From positions 9,702,501-9,766,500 of the forward strand of contig NZ_CP163435.1 in NCBI RefSeq assembly GCF_041051975.1: 64,000 nt of DNA, in the 5' to 3' direction. The notes beneath the pieces were generated by a model. That model worked only from the letters and a program-made list of their open reading frames with translations, did no database searches and was not told the origin of the DNA. The DNA comes from Streptomyces sp. R21 (lineage in GTDB: Bacteria > Actinomycetota > Actinomycetes > Streptomycetales > Streptomycetaceae). Shown piece after piece: positions 1-8,403 of the stretch; position 1 is the first letter of the stretch; the number at the start of each line of letters is the position of its first letter. Both the position numbers and the translations under genes were made by a program.

Positions 1-721
1 GTGCTTCGGCGGGCAGGAGATACCAGGCGGCGATGAGGTCGCAGGCGGGGTCGCCGGTGCCGAGCGTGCCGAAGTCGAGGACGGCGGTCAGGCGGCCCCG
101 GTGGGTGAGCAGGTTGCCGGGCATCAGATCGGAGTGGAGCCACAGGGGCGGGCCCGACCACACCGGCACGCTCAGGGCCGCCTCCCAGGCGGCGGTGGCG
201 GCCGCCGTGTCGATGGTGCCGCGCAGTTCCTTGATGGCGGAGCGCGTCTCGGCGTCCACCGTCGCCAGCGGGCCGCCCCGATAGGCGGGCGGTCCGCCGG
301 GCAGGTCCACCTGTTGCATCGCGGCGACGAAGTCGCCGAGGTCGGCGGCCAGGGCACGCGGGTCGGCGAGATGCCCGGCCATGGGCGGCTCGCCGTCGAG
401 CCAGCGCTGCACCGTCCAGGACCACGGGTAGCCCTCGCCGGGCGCGCCGAGGGCGAGGATCTCGGGGACGCGCAGCGGGAGCAGCGGAGCGAGCCGGGGC
501 AGCCAGTGGTGTTCCTTGTCCACGTCGTCGGCGCCCGCCGGGACACGGGGCATGCGCACCGCCATGTCGTCGCCGAGCCGGAAGAGCGCGTTGACGGTGC
601 CGGTCGACGGGAAGCGCTTCAGCGGCAGGTCGGCCCACTGGGGGAACTGGGCGGCCAGCAGTCGTCGTACGAGCGAGGCATCGAGGTGCACCTCGTCGGC
701 ATGCATCGGGGACGCGGGCAT
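1..721 (-). CDS. Aminoglycoside phosphotransferase-family kinase (C-terminus cut by window edge)
   Basis: The 240 visible residues look like an APH/choline-kinase-fold protein that phosphorylates a small molecule with ATP or GTP. The catalytic-loop motif HSDLMPGNLL (H-x-D-x4-N) and the metal-binding AVLDFG are visible, followed by the GDPACDLIAAW segment normal for this family. The start is an ATG with GAAAGG 5 nt upstream; a second in-frame ATG follows five codons later. The gene continues beyond base 1. The substrate cannot be read from sequence; many Streptomyces paralogues are not resistance enzymes. It diverges from the TPR gene across a 409-bp gap. Confidence 0.85.
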   Translation of the reverse strand, partial: MPASPMHADEVHLDASLVRRLLAAQFPQWADLPLKRFPSTGTVNALFRLGDDMAVRMPRVPAGADDVDKEHHWLPRLAPLLPLRVPEILALGAPGEGYPWSWTVQRWLDGEPPMAGHLADPRALAADLGDFVAAMQQVDLPGGPPAYRGGPLATVDAETRSAIKELRGTIDTAAATAAWEAALSVPVWSGPPLWLHSDLMPGNLLTHRGRLTAVLDFGTLGTGDPACDLIAAWYLLPAEA

Positions 722-1130
722 CGGTGCCTTTCTTCGCCGGGGAGAACCGGGCGGGGGCGGAGCGGCGGCGGAGTGGGCCGTACGGGGCGGCGGATGATGC
801 CCATCGGACTCCGGCCCGGGGCGGCGCGTCAACATATTTCCCCTCGGTATGGGGCCAAGCGCCATGCTGACCAGGGGATTTCGAGCTTCCTCGAATGCGG
901 AGGCAACCTTGCGGGCGCGGGTGTCGTCTTGATCGGCAACGGGCGGGTAGCGCGTCAGCCATAGCAGGCCAGGGATTCCCGGGTGGAAATCCGTCGCACT
1001 ATACCTTCGATGTATACCTGCCATGTATACATCGAAGGCATAGCCGAGTCGAGTGCCCCGTTCGCAAGCAGCCAGCATCACGTGTCGGCAGGCGGAGGCC
1101 GGGCGACGCGTGGCAGACCGAAAGGCACTC
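722..1130. other. Divergent intergenic region, no gene seen
   Basis: About 410 bp lie between the phosphotransferase and the TPR gene. I see no ORF with convincing codon bias. A small TTCGAG/CTCGAA inverted repeat lies at 880-895, and the main signal is the long inverted repeat at 999-1043, annotated separately. Confidence 0.6.
999..1043. promoter_or_regulatory. Long inverted repeat, probable operator
   Basis: A perfect 14-bp inverted repeat, CCTTCGATGTATAC / GTATACATCGAAGG, occupies 1004-1017 and 1025-1038 with a 7-bp spacer. After one mismatch it continues for four more pairs, giving 18 of 19 pairs in total. It is much more AT-rich than its surroundings and ends about 90 bp before the TPR start. 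The two halves also form a direct TGTATAC repeat. A repressor operator is the likeliest reading; a hairpin in the leader RNA is the alternative. Confidence 0.6.
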
Positions 1131-2357
1131 ATGTACGGCAAGGCCTTCGCCCCGGAGTACCAGGGCGCTTTGACCACCCTGTCCGTGAACTCCTCGCTGA
1201 CCGACGTCCTCGCGGCCGGCACCGAGCAACTGCGGGCCGCGGAACGCAGCGGGGCGCGGGGCGAGGCCGCCCGATCCGGGCTGGCCGTCGCCGAGGCGCA
1301 CCGCCGGCTGGGGCAGGTGGCGGACGCGGAGCGGGCATGGAAGACGAGTTACCGCACCGCCCGCGAAGCGGGGGACCTGGCGGCGATGGCCTGGGCGCTG
1401 TGGAGCGGTGGCACGCTCGCCCGGCAGCGTGGCGCGTTCCCGCTGGCCTGGCGGCTGCTGCGGCTGGCCGCCGAACTCGGCGAGCACGCCGGGGATGTGG
1501 TCGTACGCGGCTACTCCCTGGCGGGCATGGCGGAGACCGGCCGCATCCAGGGTGACTACGCGGCCGTGACCACCCTGCACGAGCAGCTCCTGGCGGAGGC
1601 CCGCAAGCGCGGCGAGGCCCGGCACACGGTGTGGGCGCTTGAGGGCATCGCGCAGATACACCGCAACACCGGCGCCTACGACACGGCGTACGCCCTGTTC
1701 GAGGAGGCCGCCGAGATATCGGCGCGTGCCGAGGACCGGCGCGGGCATGCCTGGGCCCTGCGCGGCCTCGCCGACATCGTCTCCGTGCGCGACCACGACA
1801 CCGGGCGCGCGCTGGAGTTGCTGAGCGAGGCGGAGGTGTCCTGCCGGGCGATGAACCTGTCGGGCGCGCTCGCCTACAACCACAAGATGCGCGGCAACGT
1901 CCTCTACCGGGCCGGACGTTACGCCGAGGCCCGCGACGTCTACGCGCAAGCCCTCGCGGAGTTCGAGGCCATGAGCGAACCGCGGGGCCGCGCCCTCTCC
2001 CGCCTCGGCCTCGTCAAGTCACGGGCCCGACTGGGCCACGACCGCGCGGAGACCGCCGCCGAGCTGACCGAACTGGCCCACGTGCTGGAAGGCATCGGGT
2101 TGCGGCACGCCCAGCGGATGGTCGAGCGGGCGCGGGCGGAACTCGGGTTCACGGAACGGCCCTCTGAGCCGGAGCTCACGCAGGACCAGGTGCAGCACGG
2201 CCGCGCGGAACAGTCGGCGCACCTCGGCCTCACCGAACAGCGCACCCCGCTCGGCCTCGCGCACCAGCACGCGAACCAGGACCCCTCCGAAGCGCCTCTC
2301 GCCCCGGCCGACGCCACCACCCGCCTCGTGGACACGCGCCCGGAGGCCACCCGATGA
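1131..2357 (+). CDS. Tetratricopeptide-repeat protein coupled to a polyprenyl synthase
   Basis: A 408-residue, Ala/Arg/Glu-rich helical protein. Several TPR-like helix pairs are visible between about residues 30 and 320, with A-G-x-Y-x-x-A type turns such as TGAYDTAYALFEEA and AGRYAEARDVYAQA. The last about 70 residues are low-complexity. The ATG start has GAAAGG 6 nt upstream; longer in-frame starts lack a ribosome site. Its stop overlaps the next start as ATGA, so it is translationally coupled to the polyprenyl synthase. TPR proteins are usually protein-binding scaffolds, so I infer a partner role for the synthase. There is no signal peptide, so it is probably cytoplasmic. Confidence 0.8.
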   Translation: MYGKAFAPEYQGALTTLSVNSSLTDVLAAGTEQLRAAERSGARGEAARSGLAVAEAHRRLGQVADAERAWKTSYRTAREAGDLAAMAWALWSGGTLARQRGAFPLAWRLLRLAAELGEHAGDVVVRGYSLAGMAETGRIQGDYAAVTTLHEQLLAEARKRGEARHTVWALEGIAQIHRNTGAYDTAYALFEEAAEISARAEDRRGHAWALRGLADIVSVRDHDTGRALELLSEAEVSCRAMNLSGALAYNHKMRGNVLYRAGRYAEARDVYAQALAEFEAMSEPRGRALSRLGLVKSRARLGHDRAETAAELTELAHVLEGIGLRHAQRMVERARAELGFTERPSEPELTQDQVQHGRAEQSAHLGLTEQRTPLGLAHQHANQDPSEAPLAPADATTRLVDTRPEATR

Positions 2358-3427
2358 CGCCCACCGCCTCCGCCTCGGTCCGTACGATGCCGGACGTCCT
2401 GGCCGCCGACGCCGCCCACATCCTGCGCCGCTCCCGCGAGCTGGTCGCCCCCGCGCTGGCCGGGGCGATCGGTGGCCTGCACCCCTGGGTGGGGGAGATG
2501 GCCGGGTACGCCCTGGGCCGTTGCGAGGTGGGCGGCGGCACCGCCGCGCACAGTCCGGGCAAGGGTGTGCGGCAGGCGCTGGCCGTGCTGGGGGCCGAGG
2601 CGGCCGGGGCTCCCGCCGAGGCGGGTGTGCCGGCCGCGGTCGCGGTGGAGCTCGTGCACACCTTCTCGTTGCTGCACGACGACATCATGGACGGCGACGC
2701 GATGCGCCGCGGCCGTCCCGCCGTCTGGAAGGCGTACGGCACCGGCCCCGCCGTCCTCGCCGGGGACGCGCTCTTCGCCCTGGCCGTCGAGACGCTCGTC
2801 GCGGCGCCCGCGACGCCGCATCTCGCGGGGGCCGTTCGGCAGCTCACGGGGGCCCTGAACGACCTGGTCCGCGGTCAGGCGGACGACCTGCTGTTCGCGC
2901 ACCGTCCCTGGACCGGCCCCGAGGCGGTCGGCGCGGCGGAGTACGCGGCGATGGCCGAGCACAAGACGGGCGCCCTGCTCGGCTGTGCGCTCGCCCTGGG
3001 CGCCCAACTCGCAGGGGCGCAGCGGCAGGCGGTCGTCGCCCTGGACCGCGCCGGGCGCCATCTCGGCGTGGCCTTCCAGATCGCCGACGACCTTCTCGGC
3101 ATCTGGGGCGATCCATCCATCACCGGCAAACCGGTCCACAGTGACCTGCGGCAGGGGAAGAAGACCTTCCCGGTCCTCGCCGCCCTGAACGCGCCCGGTC
3201 GGTCGGCGCTCGCCGAACTCCTCGCCTCCCGCACCGCCTTGGACGACGCGGCCGTACGCCGGGCGGCCGTGCTCGTCGAGCAGGCGGGCGGCCGGACCGC
3301 GGCCCTGTGCGAGGCGCGCCGCCATCTCGCCGCGGCGGACGTCCTGTTGGCCGACGCCGCCCTGGCTCCGCGGCCCGTCGAGGACCTGCGCACCCTGCTC
3401 GCCTCCCTCGCTCACCGCGCGGTCTGA
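2354..3427 (+). CDS. Polyprenyl diphosphate synthase (short/medium chain, trans type)
   Basis: A 357-residue isoprenyl diphosphate synthase that condenses allylic diphosphates with IPP. The first Asp-rich motif is DDIMD at 109-113 (in LLHDDIMDGD) and the second is DDLLGIWGD at 245-253, with EHKTGALL before it and RQGKKTFP after it; all metal- and diphosphate-binding elements are present. Family knowledge suggests an FPP or GGPP synthase, but product length cannot be fixed by eye. No terpene cyclase, carotenoid or hopanoid gene is nearby, so the end product is unknown. The start overlaps the TPR stop by 4 bp, and a GC-rich hairpin follows the stop. Confidence 0.9.
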   Translation: MTPTASASVRTMPDVLAADAAHILRRSRELVAPALAGAIGGLHPWVGEMAGYALGRCEVGGGTAAHSPGKGVRQALAVLGAEAAGAPAEAGVPAAVAVELVHTFSLLHDDIMDGDAMRRGRPAVWKAYGTGPAVLAGDALFALAVETLVAAPATPHLAGAVRQLTGALNDLVRGQADDLLFAHRPWTGPEAVGAAEYAAMAEHKTGALLGCALALGAQLAGAQRQAVVALDRAGRHLGVAFQIADDLLGIWGDPSITGKPVHSDLRQGKKTFPVLAALNAPGRSALAELLASRTALDDAAVRRAAVLVEQAGGRTAALCEARRHLAAADVLLADAALAPRPVEDLRTLLASLAHRAV

Positions 3428-3436
3428 CCTCCCTTG

Positions 3437-3471
3437 GTCTCCGGCCCGTCCGTCTGCTCCGGGCCGGAGAC
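3437..3471 (+). terminator. Hairpin terminator after the polyprenyl synthase
   Basis: A perfect 12-bp stem, GTCTCCGGCCCG with CGGGCCGGAGAC, encloses an 11-nt loop 9 bp after the stop codon. There is no U-tract, as is common in Streptomyces. Confidence 0.7.
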
Positions 3472-3770
3472 GGTGCGACGTCGGTCACATCCACGTGTCA
3501 ACGGGAGCGGCGAGGCAACCACCTCTTCCGCGTTCGCATCTGTCCGGACGACGCACAGTCAGCACACAGTTGGTCACCTTCTGGTCACCGAGAAGTGAAC
3601 ATTCGTAAAGAGATCGCCTTGAAAGTCGTAAAAGGGATCTTTCTTCTTTACATGTACATGGTGAATCGGTGAAGGTGTCGCCTCGGGGCCCGACAGCCCC
3701 CACGGTGCCCAACAGCGCTGTGTGTCAGGGCGGTTGGCGATCCCGGCCGCCCCATGTCCAAAGGAACTCA
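3472..3770 (+). promoter_or_regulatory. AT-richer upstream region of the secreted protease
   Basis: About 300 bp without a gene. Bases 3590-3665 are clearly less GC-rich than the rest and contain TTGAAA (3619-3624), a possible -35, and the perfect palindrome CATGTACATG (3651-3660), a possible regulator site. No convincing -10 hexamer at normal spacing was found. The leader ends with AAAGGAA six bases before the GTG start. Confidence 0.4.
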
Positions 3771-5555
3771 GTGCGTAGACCCCACATACGCCGCCTGGCG
3801 ATAGCCGTCGCGGTGACGACGGCGGCCACGCTCTCGGCGGGCCAGGCTCTCGCGACCACGCCCGACTCGCCCGCGCTCGCGGCGAATTCGGCCTCCTCCG
3901 CGGTGGACGCGGCCAAGGCGGCCGCCTTCGCCCACGCGTCGGCCACCGGTGTCACCCAGGGCGACACCCTGGAGGCCAAGGACGTCATGGTCGACCCGGA
4001 CGGCAAGCAGCACGTCCGGTTCGTGCGCGCCCACGGCGGTATGCCCGTGCTGGGCGGCGACCTCGTCGTCCACCTCAGCAAGCAGTCCACCTATCTCGGT
4101 GTGACCCGGGCCGCCGACCACGTGGTCAAGCCGGTCACCGTCAAGGCGAAGCTGACGGCGCAGCAGGCCGAGCAGAAGGCCGCCGCGGCCGCCAAGGGCG
4201 ACGCGGGCAGCGCTCAGCTCGTCGTCGACGCCCGGGACGGCTCGGCGGTCCTCGCGTACCAGGTCCAGGTCAGCGACAGCGACACCACCGAGGCCGGCGG
4301 CTCCCGCACGGTCGTCGTGGACGCCCGGACCGGCCACATCCGCAGCAACACCCCCGTCAGCGACGAGTTCATCTCGCCCTCGCTCGACAAGACCCTGCGC
4401 AAGCGCGGCGAGAAGCTGAGCCCGGAGACGGGCATCGGCGTCCGCACCGCGCCGTCCGCGCTCGCGACGGGGCAGGGCGCCGGCCTCTACCCGTCCACCG
4501 CCACCGGAAGCGGCAAGTCGCTCTTCGTCGGCACGGTGACGCTGAAGACCACGCGGACCGCGAGCACCACCTACGTGCTCAAGGACCCGACCCGGTGGAA
4601 CACCGAGACCCGGGACTCCAGGGGCCAGGAGCTGGAGGACTTCGCGCGCGGCAAGAAGTTCACCGACGGCGACAACAAGTGGGGCACCGGCACCACCTCC
4701 AGCCGGACCACCGCGGCGGTCGACGCCCAGTACGGCATCACCAAGACGCTGGACTTCTACAAGAAGACCTTCGGCCGCAAGGGCATCAAGAACAACAGCA
4801 CCGGTGCCCGCGCGATGGTCCACTTCGGCAACAAGGTCGGCAACGCCTTCTGGGACTCGACCTGCGGCTGCATGCTCTACGGCGACGGTGACGGTGAGCT
4901 GTTCACCAAGCCGCTCGTCGTCCTCGACGTCACGGGCCACGAGCTGACCCACGGCGTCGTCGACGCGACCGCCGGCCTGGAGCCCACGCGCGTGGACGCG
5001 CAGGGCAACCAGTTCGGTGAGCCCGGTGCGCTCAACGAGTCGCTCGCCGACATCTTCGGCTCGAACGTCGAGTTCTCCGCCAACAACCCGAACAACCCGC
5101 CGAACTACCTCCTCGGCGAGAAGCTCGGGCTGGAGCAGAAGTTCCTGCGCCGCCTCGACCACCCCTCGCTCGACAAGCTCGAGGGCACGATCGACTACTG
5201 GTCTCCCGCGTCCTACGACACCGAGGTCCACGCGGGCTCCGGCGTCTCCTCGCACGCCTACTACCTCCTCGCCGAGGGCAGTGGCCGCAAGACGATCGGC
5301 GGCGTGAAGTACAACTCGCCCACGATCGACGGTTCGACGGTGAGCGGCATCGGGCGCACCAAGGCCACGGCGATCTTCTACCGCGCGCTGACCCGGTACA
5401 TGGTCTCCACGACCGACTTCCACGACGCGCGCAAGGCCACCCTCAAGGCGGCCGCCGACCTGTACGGCGCGAGCAGCACCGAGTACAAGACGGTGAACAA
5501 GGCCTGGGCCGCGGTCAACGTCACCTCGGCCAACACCCCGGCCGCCGGTCACTGA
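3771..5555 (+). CDS. Secreted M4 (thermolysin-like) zinc metalloprotease
   Basis: A 594-residue pre-pro-enzyme. The GTG start is preceded by AAAGGAA and opens a twin-basic signal peptide (RRPHIRRLAIAVAVTTAA, cleavage near QALA-TT). A propeptide with FTP and PepSY-like segments follows (to about residue 230). The catalytic domain has HELTH (390-394) as zinc ligands and catalytic Glu, GALNESLAD with Glu423 as third ligand, and VHAGSGVSSHAYYL matching the thermolysin proton-donor region. The spacing between HELTH and the third ligand is 9 residues longer than in thermolysin. The product is an extracellular neutral protease. Confidence 0.93.
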   Translation: MRRPHIRRLAIAVAVTTAATLSAGQALATTPDSPALAANSASSAVDAAKAAAFAHASATGVTQGDTLEAKDVMVDPDGKQHVRFVRAHGGMPVLGGDLVVHLSKQSTYLGVTRAADHVVKPVTVKAKLTAQQAEQKAAAAAKGDAGSAQLVVDARDGSAVLAYQVQVSDSDTTEAGGSRTVVVDARTGHIRSNTPVSDEFISPSLDKTLRKRGEKLSPETGIGVRTAPSALATGQGAGLYPSTATGSGKSLFVGTVTLKTTRTASTTYVLKDPTRWNTETRDSRGQELEDFARGKKFTDGDNKWGTGTTSSRTTAAVDAQYGITKTLDFYKKTFGRKGIKNNSTGARAMVHFGNKVGNAFWDSTCGCMLYGDGDGELFTKPLVVLDVTGHELTHGVVDATAGLEPTRVDAQGNQFGEPGALNESLADIFGSNVEFSANNPNNPPNYLLGEKLGLEQKFLRRLDHPSLDKLEGTIDYWSPASYDTEVHAGSGVSSHAYYLLAEGSGRKTIGGVKYNSPTIDGSTVSGIGRTKATAIFYRALTRYMVSTTDFHDARKATLKAAADLYGASSTEYKTVNKAWAAVNVTSANTPAAGH

Positions 5556-5568
5556 CGACAGTCGACTG

Positions 5569-5621
5569 ACGTACGAGGTACGGGTGCCCCGCCGCACGGC
5601 GGGGCACCCTTCGTCGTACGT
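5569..5621. terminator. Strong bidirectional terminator
   Basis: A 12-bp perfect stem, GGGTGCCCCGCC/GGCGGGGCACCC, with a GCAC tetraloop (5582-5609) is nested inside outer arms ACGTACGA/TCGTACGT (5569-5576, 5614-5621). It lies between the convergent protease and AIM24 genes and can serve both. Confidence 0.85.
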
Positions 5622-5630
5622 GGGGTCGGT

Positions 5631-6317
5631 TCAGTGCTGCTGCGTCTTCTGCGGCGTCACCTCGCTGGGCCGGACCACGACGTAGCCCTCGCCCTCCAGT
5701 TTCAGCTGCACGGCCTCGCCGGAACCGCCGCGGATCATCGAACCGATCGACTGTGACCGGTGCAGCGAGGTGTGCAGATGGGCGGTCCAGCCCACGATCG
5801 CGTCCGTGTCGACGAACACCGGCTGCTGCGGCGAGACGGGGATGACCAGCGGGTTGCCCTCGCAGATCAGCCCGAGCCTGCCGTAGCCGGTGAACACGCT
5901 GTTGAACAGGCCGCCGCCGGTTATACCCGCGCCCTTCACGGTCTTTATCTCGTACGACAACGTGGAGTCGAAGCACAGCACGTTGCGGCCGTTGACCGTG
6001 AAGACGTCGCCGGGCTCGATGTCGACGATGAAACAGTTCTGCGCCTCGTGCGCGAACCAGGCCTCGCCCTGCCCCCGCACGGTCATCAGCGGCAGTCCCT
6101 CGCCGGTGACCGCGCGCTTGAGCATGCCGCCCACGCCCTGGCCCTTGCGCTCGAACTGCAGATTCCCCCGGAAGGCGATCATCGCCCCCTGCCGCGCGAA
6201 CATGTCGCCATTGACGGCGTACTTGATCGACTTGGCGTTCTGAATGGTCATGCCCGGCTCGAGGGCGGGCTGCACCATGTGGTCATTGGAAAAGAGATCA
6301 CCCTTCATGCGGGGCAT
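5631..6317 (-). CDS. AIM24-family beta-helix-like protein
   Basis: A protein of about 228 residues of the AIM24/TRAP-like family, recognised from the succession of short beta strands with NGDMFARQGAMIAFRG near the start and VFVDTDAIVGWTA near the end. The family role is not biochemically settled; the yeast namesake is mitochondrial and bacterial members are cytosolic. The start could be the ATG at 6317 (GGAAGG 12 nt upstream) or three codons later at 6308; neither has an ideal ribosome site. It is convergent with the protease and divergent from the sulfite-oxidase gene. Confidence 0.8.
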   Translation of the reverse strand: MPRMKGDLFSNDHMVQPALEPGMTIQNAKSIKYAVNGDMFARQGAMIAFRGNLQFERKGQGVGGMLKRAVTGEGLPLMTVRGQGEAWFAHEAQNCFIVDIEPGDVFTVNGRNVLCFDSTLSYEIKTVKGAGITGGGLFNSVFTGYGRLGLICEGNPLVIPVSPQQPVFVDTDAIVGWTAHLHTSLHRSQSIGSMIRGGSGEAVQLKLEGEGYVVVRPSEVTPQKTQQH

Positions 6318-6453
6318 CTTGGCCCGGAGCCTTCCGTTCCGCCAAGATCGTGATCTACGTGTGGTGCTGCTGTGACAGGGCGCCCGGGTTTGAAGCAATT
6401 GCAGAACATTCCCCGGACTGGCGCCGACCACGACGGGCTGGGACCGTGTCGGC

Positions 6454-7599
6454 ATGGGACATCGGCTCGATGACGTGAGTTCCGCCGCTCGGCTGGCCGG
6501 CCCGGACGAGGGCATCAGCCAGGAGGAGCTGGCTCTCGCCGCCCGCAACCACGGACTGCCGCTGGAGGCGCTGCGCTACGACGTCACACCGCCCGGGCTG
6601 CACTATGTGCTGACGCACTACGACATTCCGTACGTCGACGACACCCCGTGGCAGCTGACCCTCGGCGGTCGCGTACGACGCCCCCTGCGGCTGGGCATCG
6701 ACGACCTCAGGTCGTTCCCGGCGGCGACCGTGCGGGTGACCATGGAGTGCGCGGGCAACGGCCGGGCCCTGCTGACGCCCCGGCCGGTCAGTCAGCCGTG
6801 GCTGGTGGAGGCGGTCGGCACGGCCGAGTGGACCGGGGTACCGCTGCGCCTCCTGCTCGCCGAGGCCGGCGTCGAACCGGACGCTGTGGACGTGGTCTTC
6901 ACCGGCGCCGACCACGGCGTCGAGCGTGGCGTCGAGCAGGACTATCAGCGCGCGCTCCCGCTCGACATGGCCACCGGTGGCGAGCCCGAGATGCTCGTCG
7001 CGTACGAGATGAACGGTGGCCCGCTGCCGCCGCAGCACGGCCAACCGCTGCGCCTGGTGGTGCCCGGCTGGTACGGCATGGCGCACGTGAAATGGCTGCG
7101 CGACATCACGGTCATCGACACCCCCTTCGACGGGTTCCAGCAGGCCGTGGCCTACCGGCTCCGTCAGCACGCCGGGGACCCGGGCGAACCCGTCACCCGG
7201 ATCGCGCCGCGCGCCCTGCTGATCCCGCCCGGCTTCCCGGACTTCATGTCCCGGGCCAGGGTGGTACGCCCCGGCGCCGTACCGCTGGCCGGACGCGCCT
7301 GGTCGGGCCGAGCCCCGGTGACCGGGGTCGAGGTGAGCACCGACGCGGGCCGTTCCTGGCACCCGGCGGAACTGGAGCCGGACACCGGCCACCGCTGGGC
7401 CTGGCGCCGGTGGACCTTCCTCTGGGACGCCACACCCGGCAGCCATGTCCTCAGCGCCCGGGCCACCGACGCCGAGGGCCACACCCAGCCCCTGGACCAG
7501 CCGTGGAACCGCGGCGGCTTCGCCAGCAACCTCGTCCAGCGGGTGAATGCGCTGTGCCTGGACCCTGATGAATCGCGCGACGCGGACGGGGTCGGCTGA
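6454..7599 (+). CDS. Sulfite oxidase/SoxC-family molybdopterin oxidoreductase
   Basis: A 381-residue protein with an Oxidored_molyb domain followed by a Mo-co dimerisation domain. The Mo-ligating cysteine is Cys99 in TMECAGNGR. GWYGMAHVKWLRDI corresponds to the substrate/cofactor region, and the C-terminal VEVSTDAGRSWHPAEL to RWTFLWDATPG pattern is the Ig-like dimerisation domain. No Tat signal and no heme or cytochrome partner is nearby, so it is predicted to be cytoplasmic and its electron acceptor is unknown. No clear ribosome site precedes the ATG, so the start is provisional. Confidence 0.87.
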   Translation: MGHRLDDVSSAARLAGPDEGISQEELALAARNHGLPLEALRYDVTPPGLHYVLTHYDIPYVDDTPWQLTLGGRVRRPLRLGIDDLRSFPAATVRVTMECAGNGRALLTPRPVSQPWLVEAVGTAEWTGVPLRLLLAEAGVEPDAVDVVFTGADHGVERGVEQDYQRALPLDMATGGEPEMLVAYEMNGGPLPPQHGQPLRLVVPGWYGMAHVKWLRDITVIDTPFDGFQQAVAYRLRQHAGDPGEPVTRIAPRALLIPPGFPDFMSRARVVRPGAVPLAGRAWSGRAPVTGVEVSTDAGRSWHPAELEPDTGHRWAWRRWTFLWDATPGSHVLSARATDAEGHTQPLDQPWNRGGFASNLVQRVNALCLDPDESRDADGVG

Positions 7600-7662
7600 G
7601 CCGGCGGGGCACGCTCCCCAAGAAGCCTTTCCCGACCAGGGGTTGACCGTGGACGAGGCGCG

Positions 7663-7691
7663 CTGGTTCAGTGGCTGAGCCACTGAACCAG
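7663..7691. promoter_or_regulatory. 29-bp perfect palindrome, operator of the GntR gene
   Basis: The arms CTGGTTCAGTGGCT (7663-7676) and AGCCACTGAACCAG (7678-7691) are perfectly complementary around one central G. It ends 25 bp before the GntR start. Position and symmetry suggest autoregulation by the FadR/GntR dimer. It could also fold as a hairpin in RNA. Confidence 0.75.
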
Positions 7692-7716
7692 TCAGCCACC
7701 TACTCCGGGGGACACC

Positions 7717-8403
7717 GTGGAGGCACTGCCGCGCGAGACGATCGTGGACGTCCTGGAGGACCGGCTGCGCGAGGACATCCTCAACGGCCGTCATCCGACG
7801 GGAAGTTACCTGCCCCCGGAGCGGCAGCTCGCCGACGGCTACGGCGTCACGCGCACCACCCTCAAGCACGCCTTCGGACGGCTCGTCCAGGCGGGCCTGC
7901 TGGAGACCCGGCACGGTGTCGGTACCCGAGTGCGCGACTACGCGCGCCTCGGCGGCGCGGACCTGCTGCCCATGCTCGTCCGCCACGACGCCCGATGGGT
8001 CCGCGAGGTCTTCGAAGTGCGGCGCGGCGTCGGCACGTTGATCGCCGAGCAGGCCGCCTCCCGGGCCACCCCCGCCCAGCACGACGAACTGCGCGCACTG
8101 CTGGAAGCCGTACGGCAGGCCGAGGGCACCGACGCGGTACAGCTGGCCGACGTGGAAGTGCACCGCGCACTCGCCCGGGCCACCGGCAACCGGGTCTACG
8201 TCCTGCTCACGAACACGCTCTTCAACGCCTACCTGCCCGTGCGCGCCGCACTCAGCGGGCCCTTCACCGACCCCGCGGCGGCGCACGCACGGCTGGCGCC
8301 GGTGGTGGAAGCCGTGATCGCCGGCGATGCCCGACGGGCGCACACCGCGGCCGACGCCTACCTGGAGGCCACCGAACGCATCATGCTGGAGGACCTCGCG
8401 TGA
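7717..8403 (+). CDS. GntR-family transcriptional regulator, FadR/FCD type
   Basis: A 228-residue regulator. An N-terminal winged helix (about 5-75) contains PPERQLADGYGVTRTTLKHA and the wing GLLETRHGVGTRV. The C-terminal half is an all-helical FCD ligand-binding domain with the metal-ligand type residues seen in DVEVHRALARATGN. The GTG start follows GGGGGAC. The stop overlaps the next GTG start (GTGA), so it heads an operon with the lipocalin-like, repeat and GMC genes. The palindrome directly upstream is its probable target. FCD ligands are usually small organic acids or lipids; which one is not visible here. Confidence 0.9.
   Translation: MEALPRETIVDVLEDRLREDILNGRHPTGSYLPPERQLADGYGVTRTTLKHAFGRLVQAGLLETRHGVGTRVRDYARLGGADLLPMLVRHDARWVREVFEVRRGVGTLIAEQAASRATPAQHDELRALLEAVRQAEGTDAVQLADVEVHRALARATGNRVYVLLTNTLFNAYLPVRAALSGPFTDPAAAHARLAPVVEAVIAGDARRAHTAADAYLEATERIMLEDLA

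Noticed and set aside
3768..5597. 609-codon ORF antisense to the M4 protease
   Set aside because: The protease carries HELTH and a signal peptide; the antisense product is Arg/Val/Gly-rich without features.
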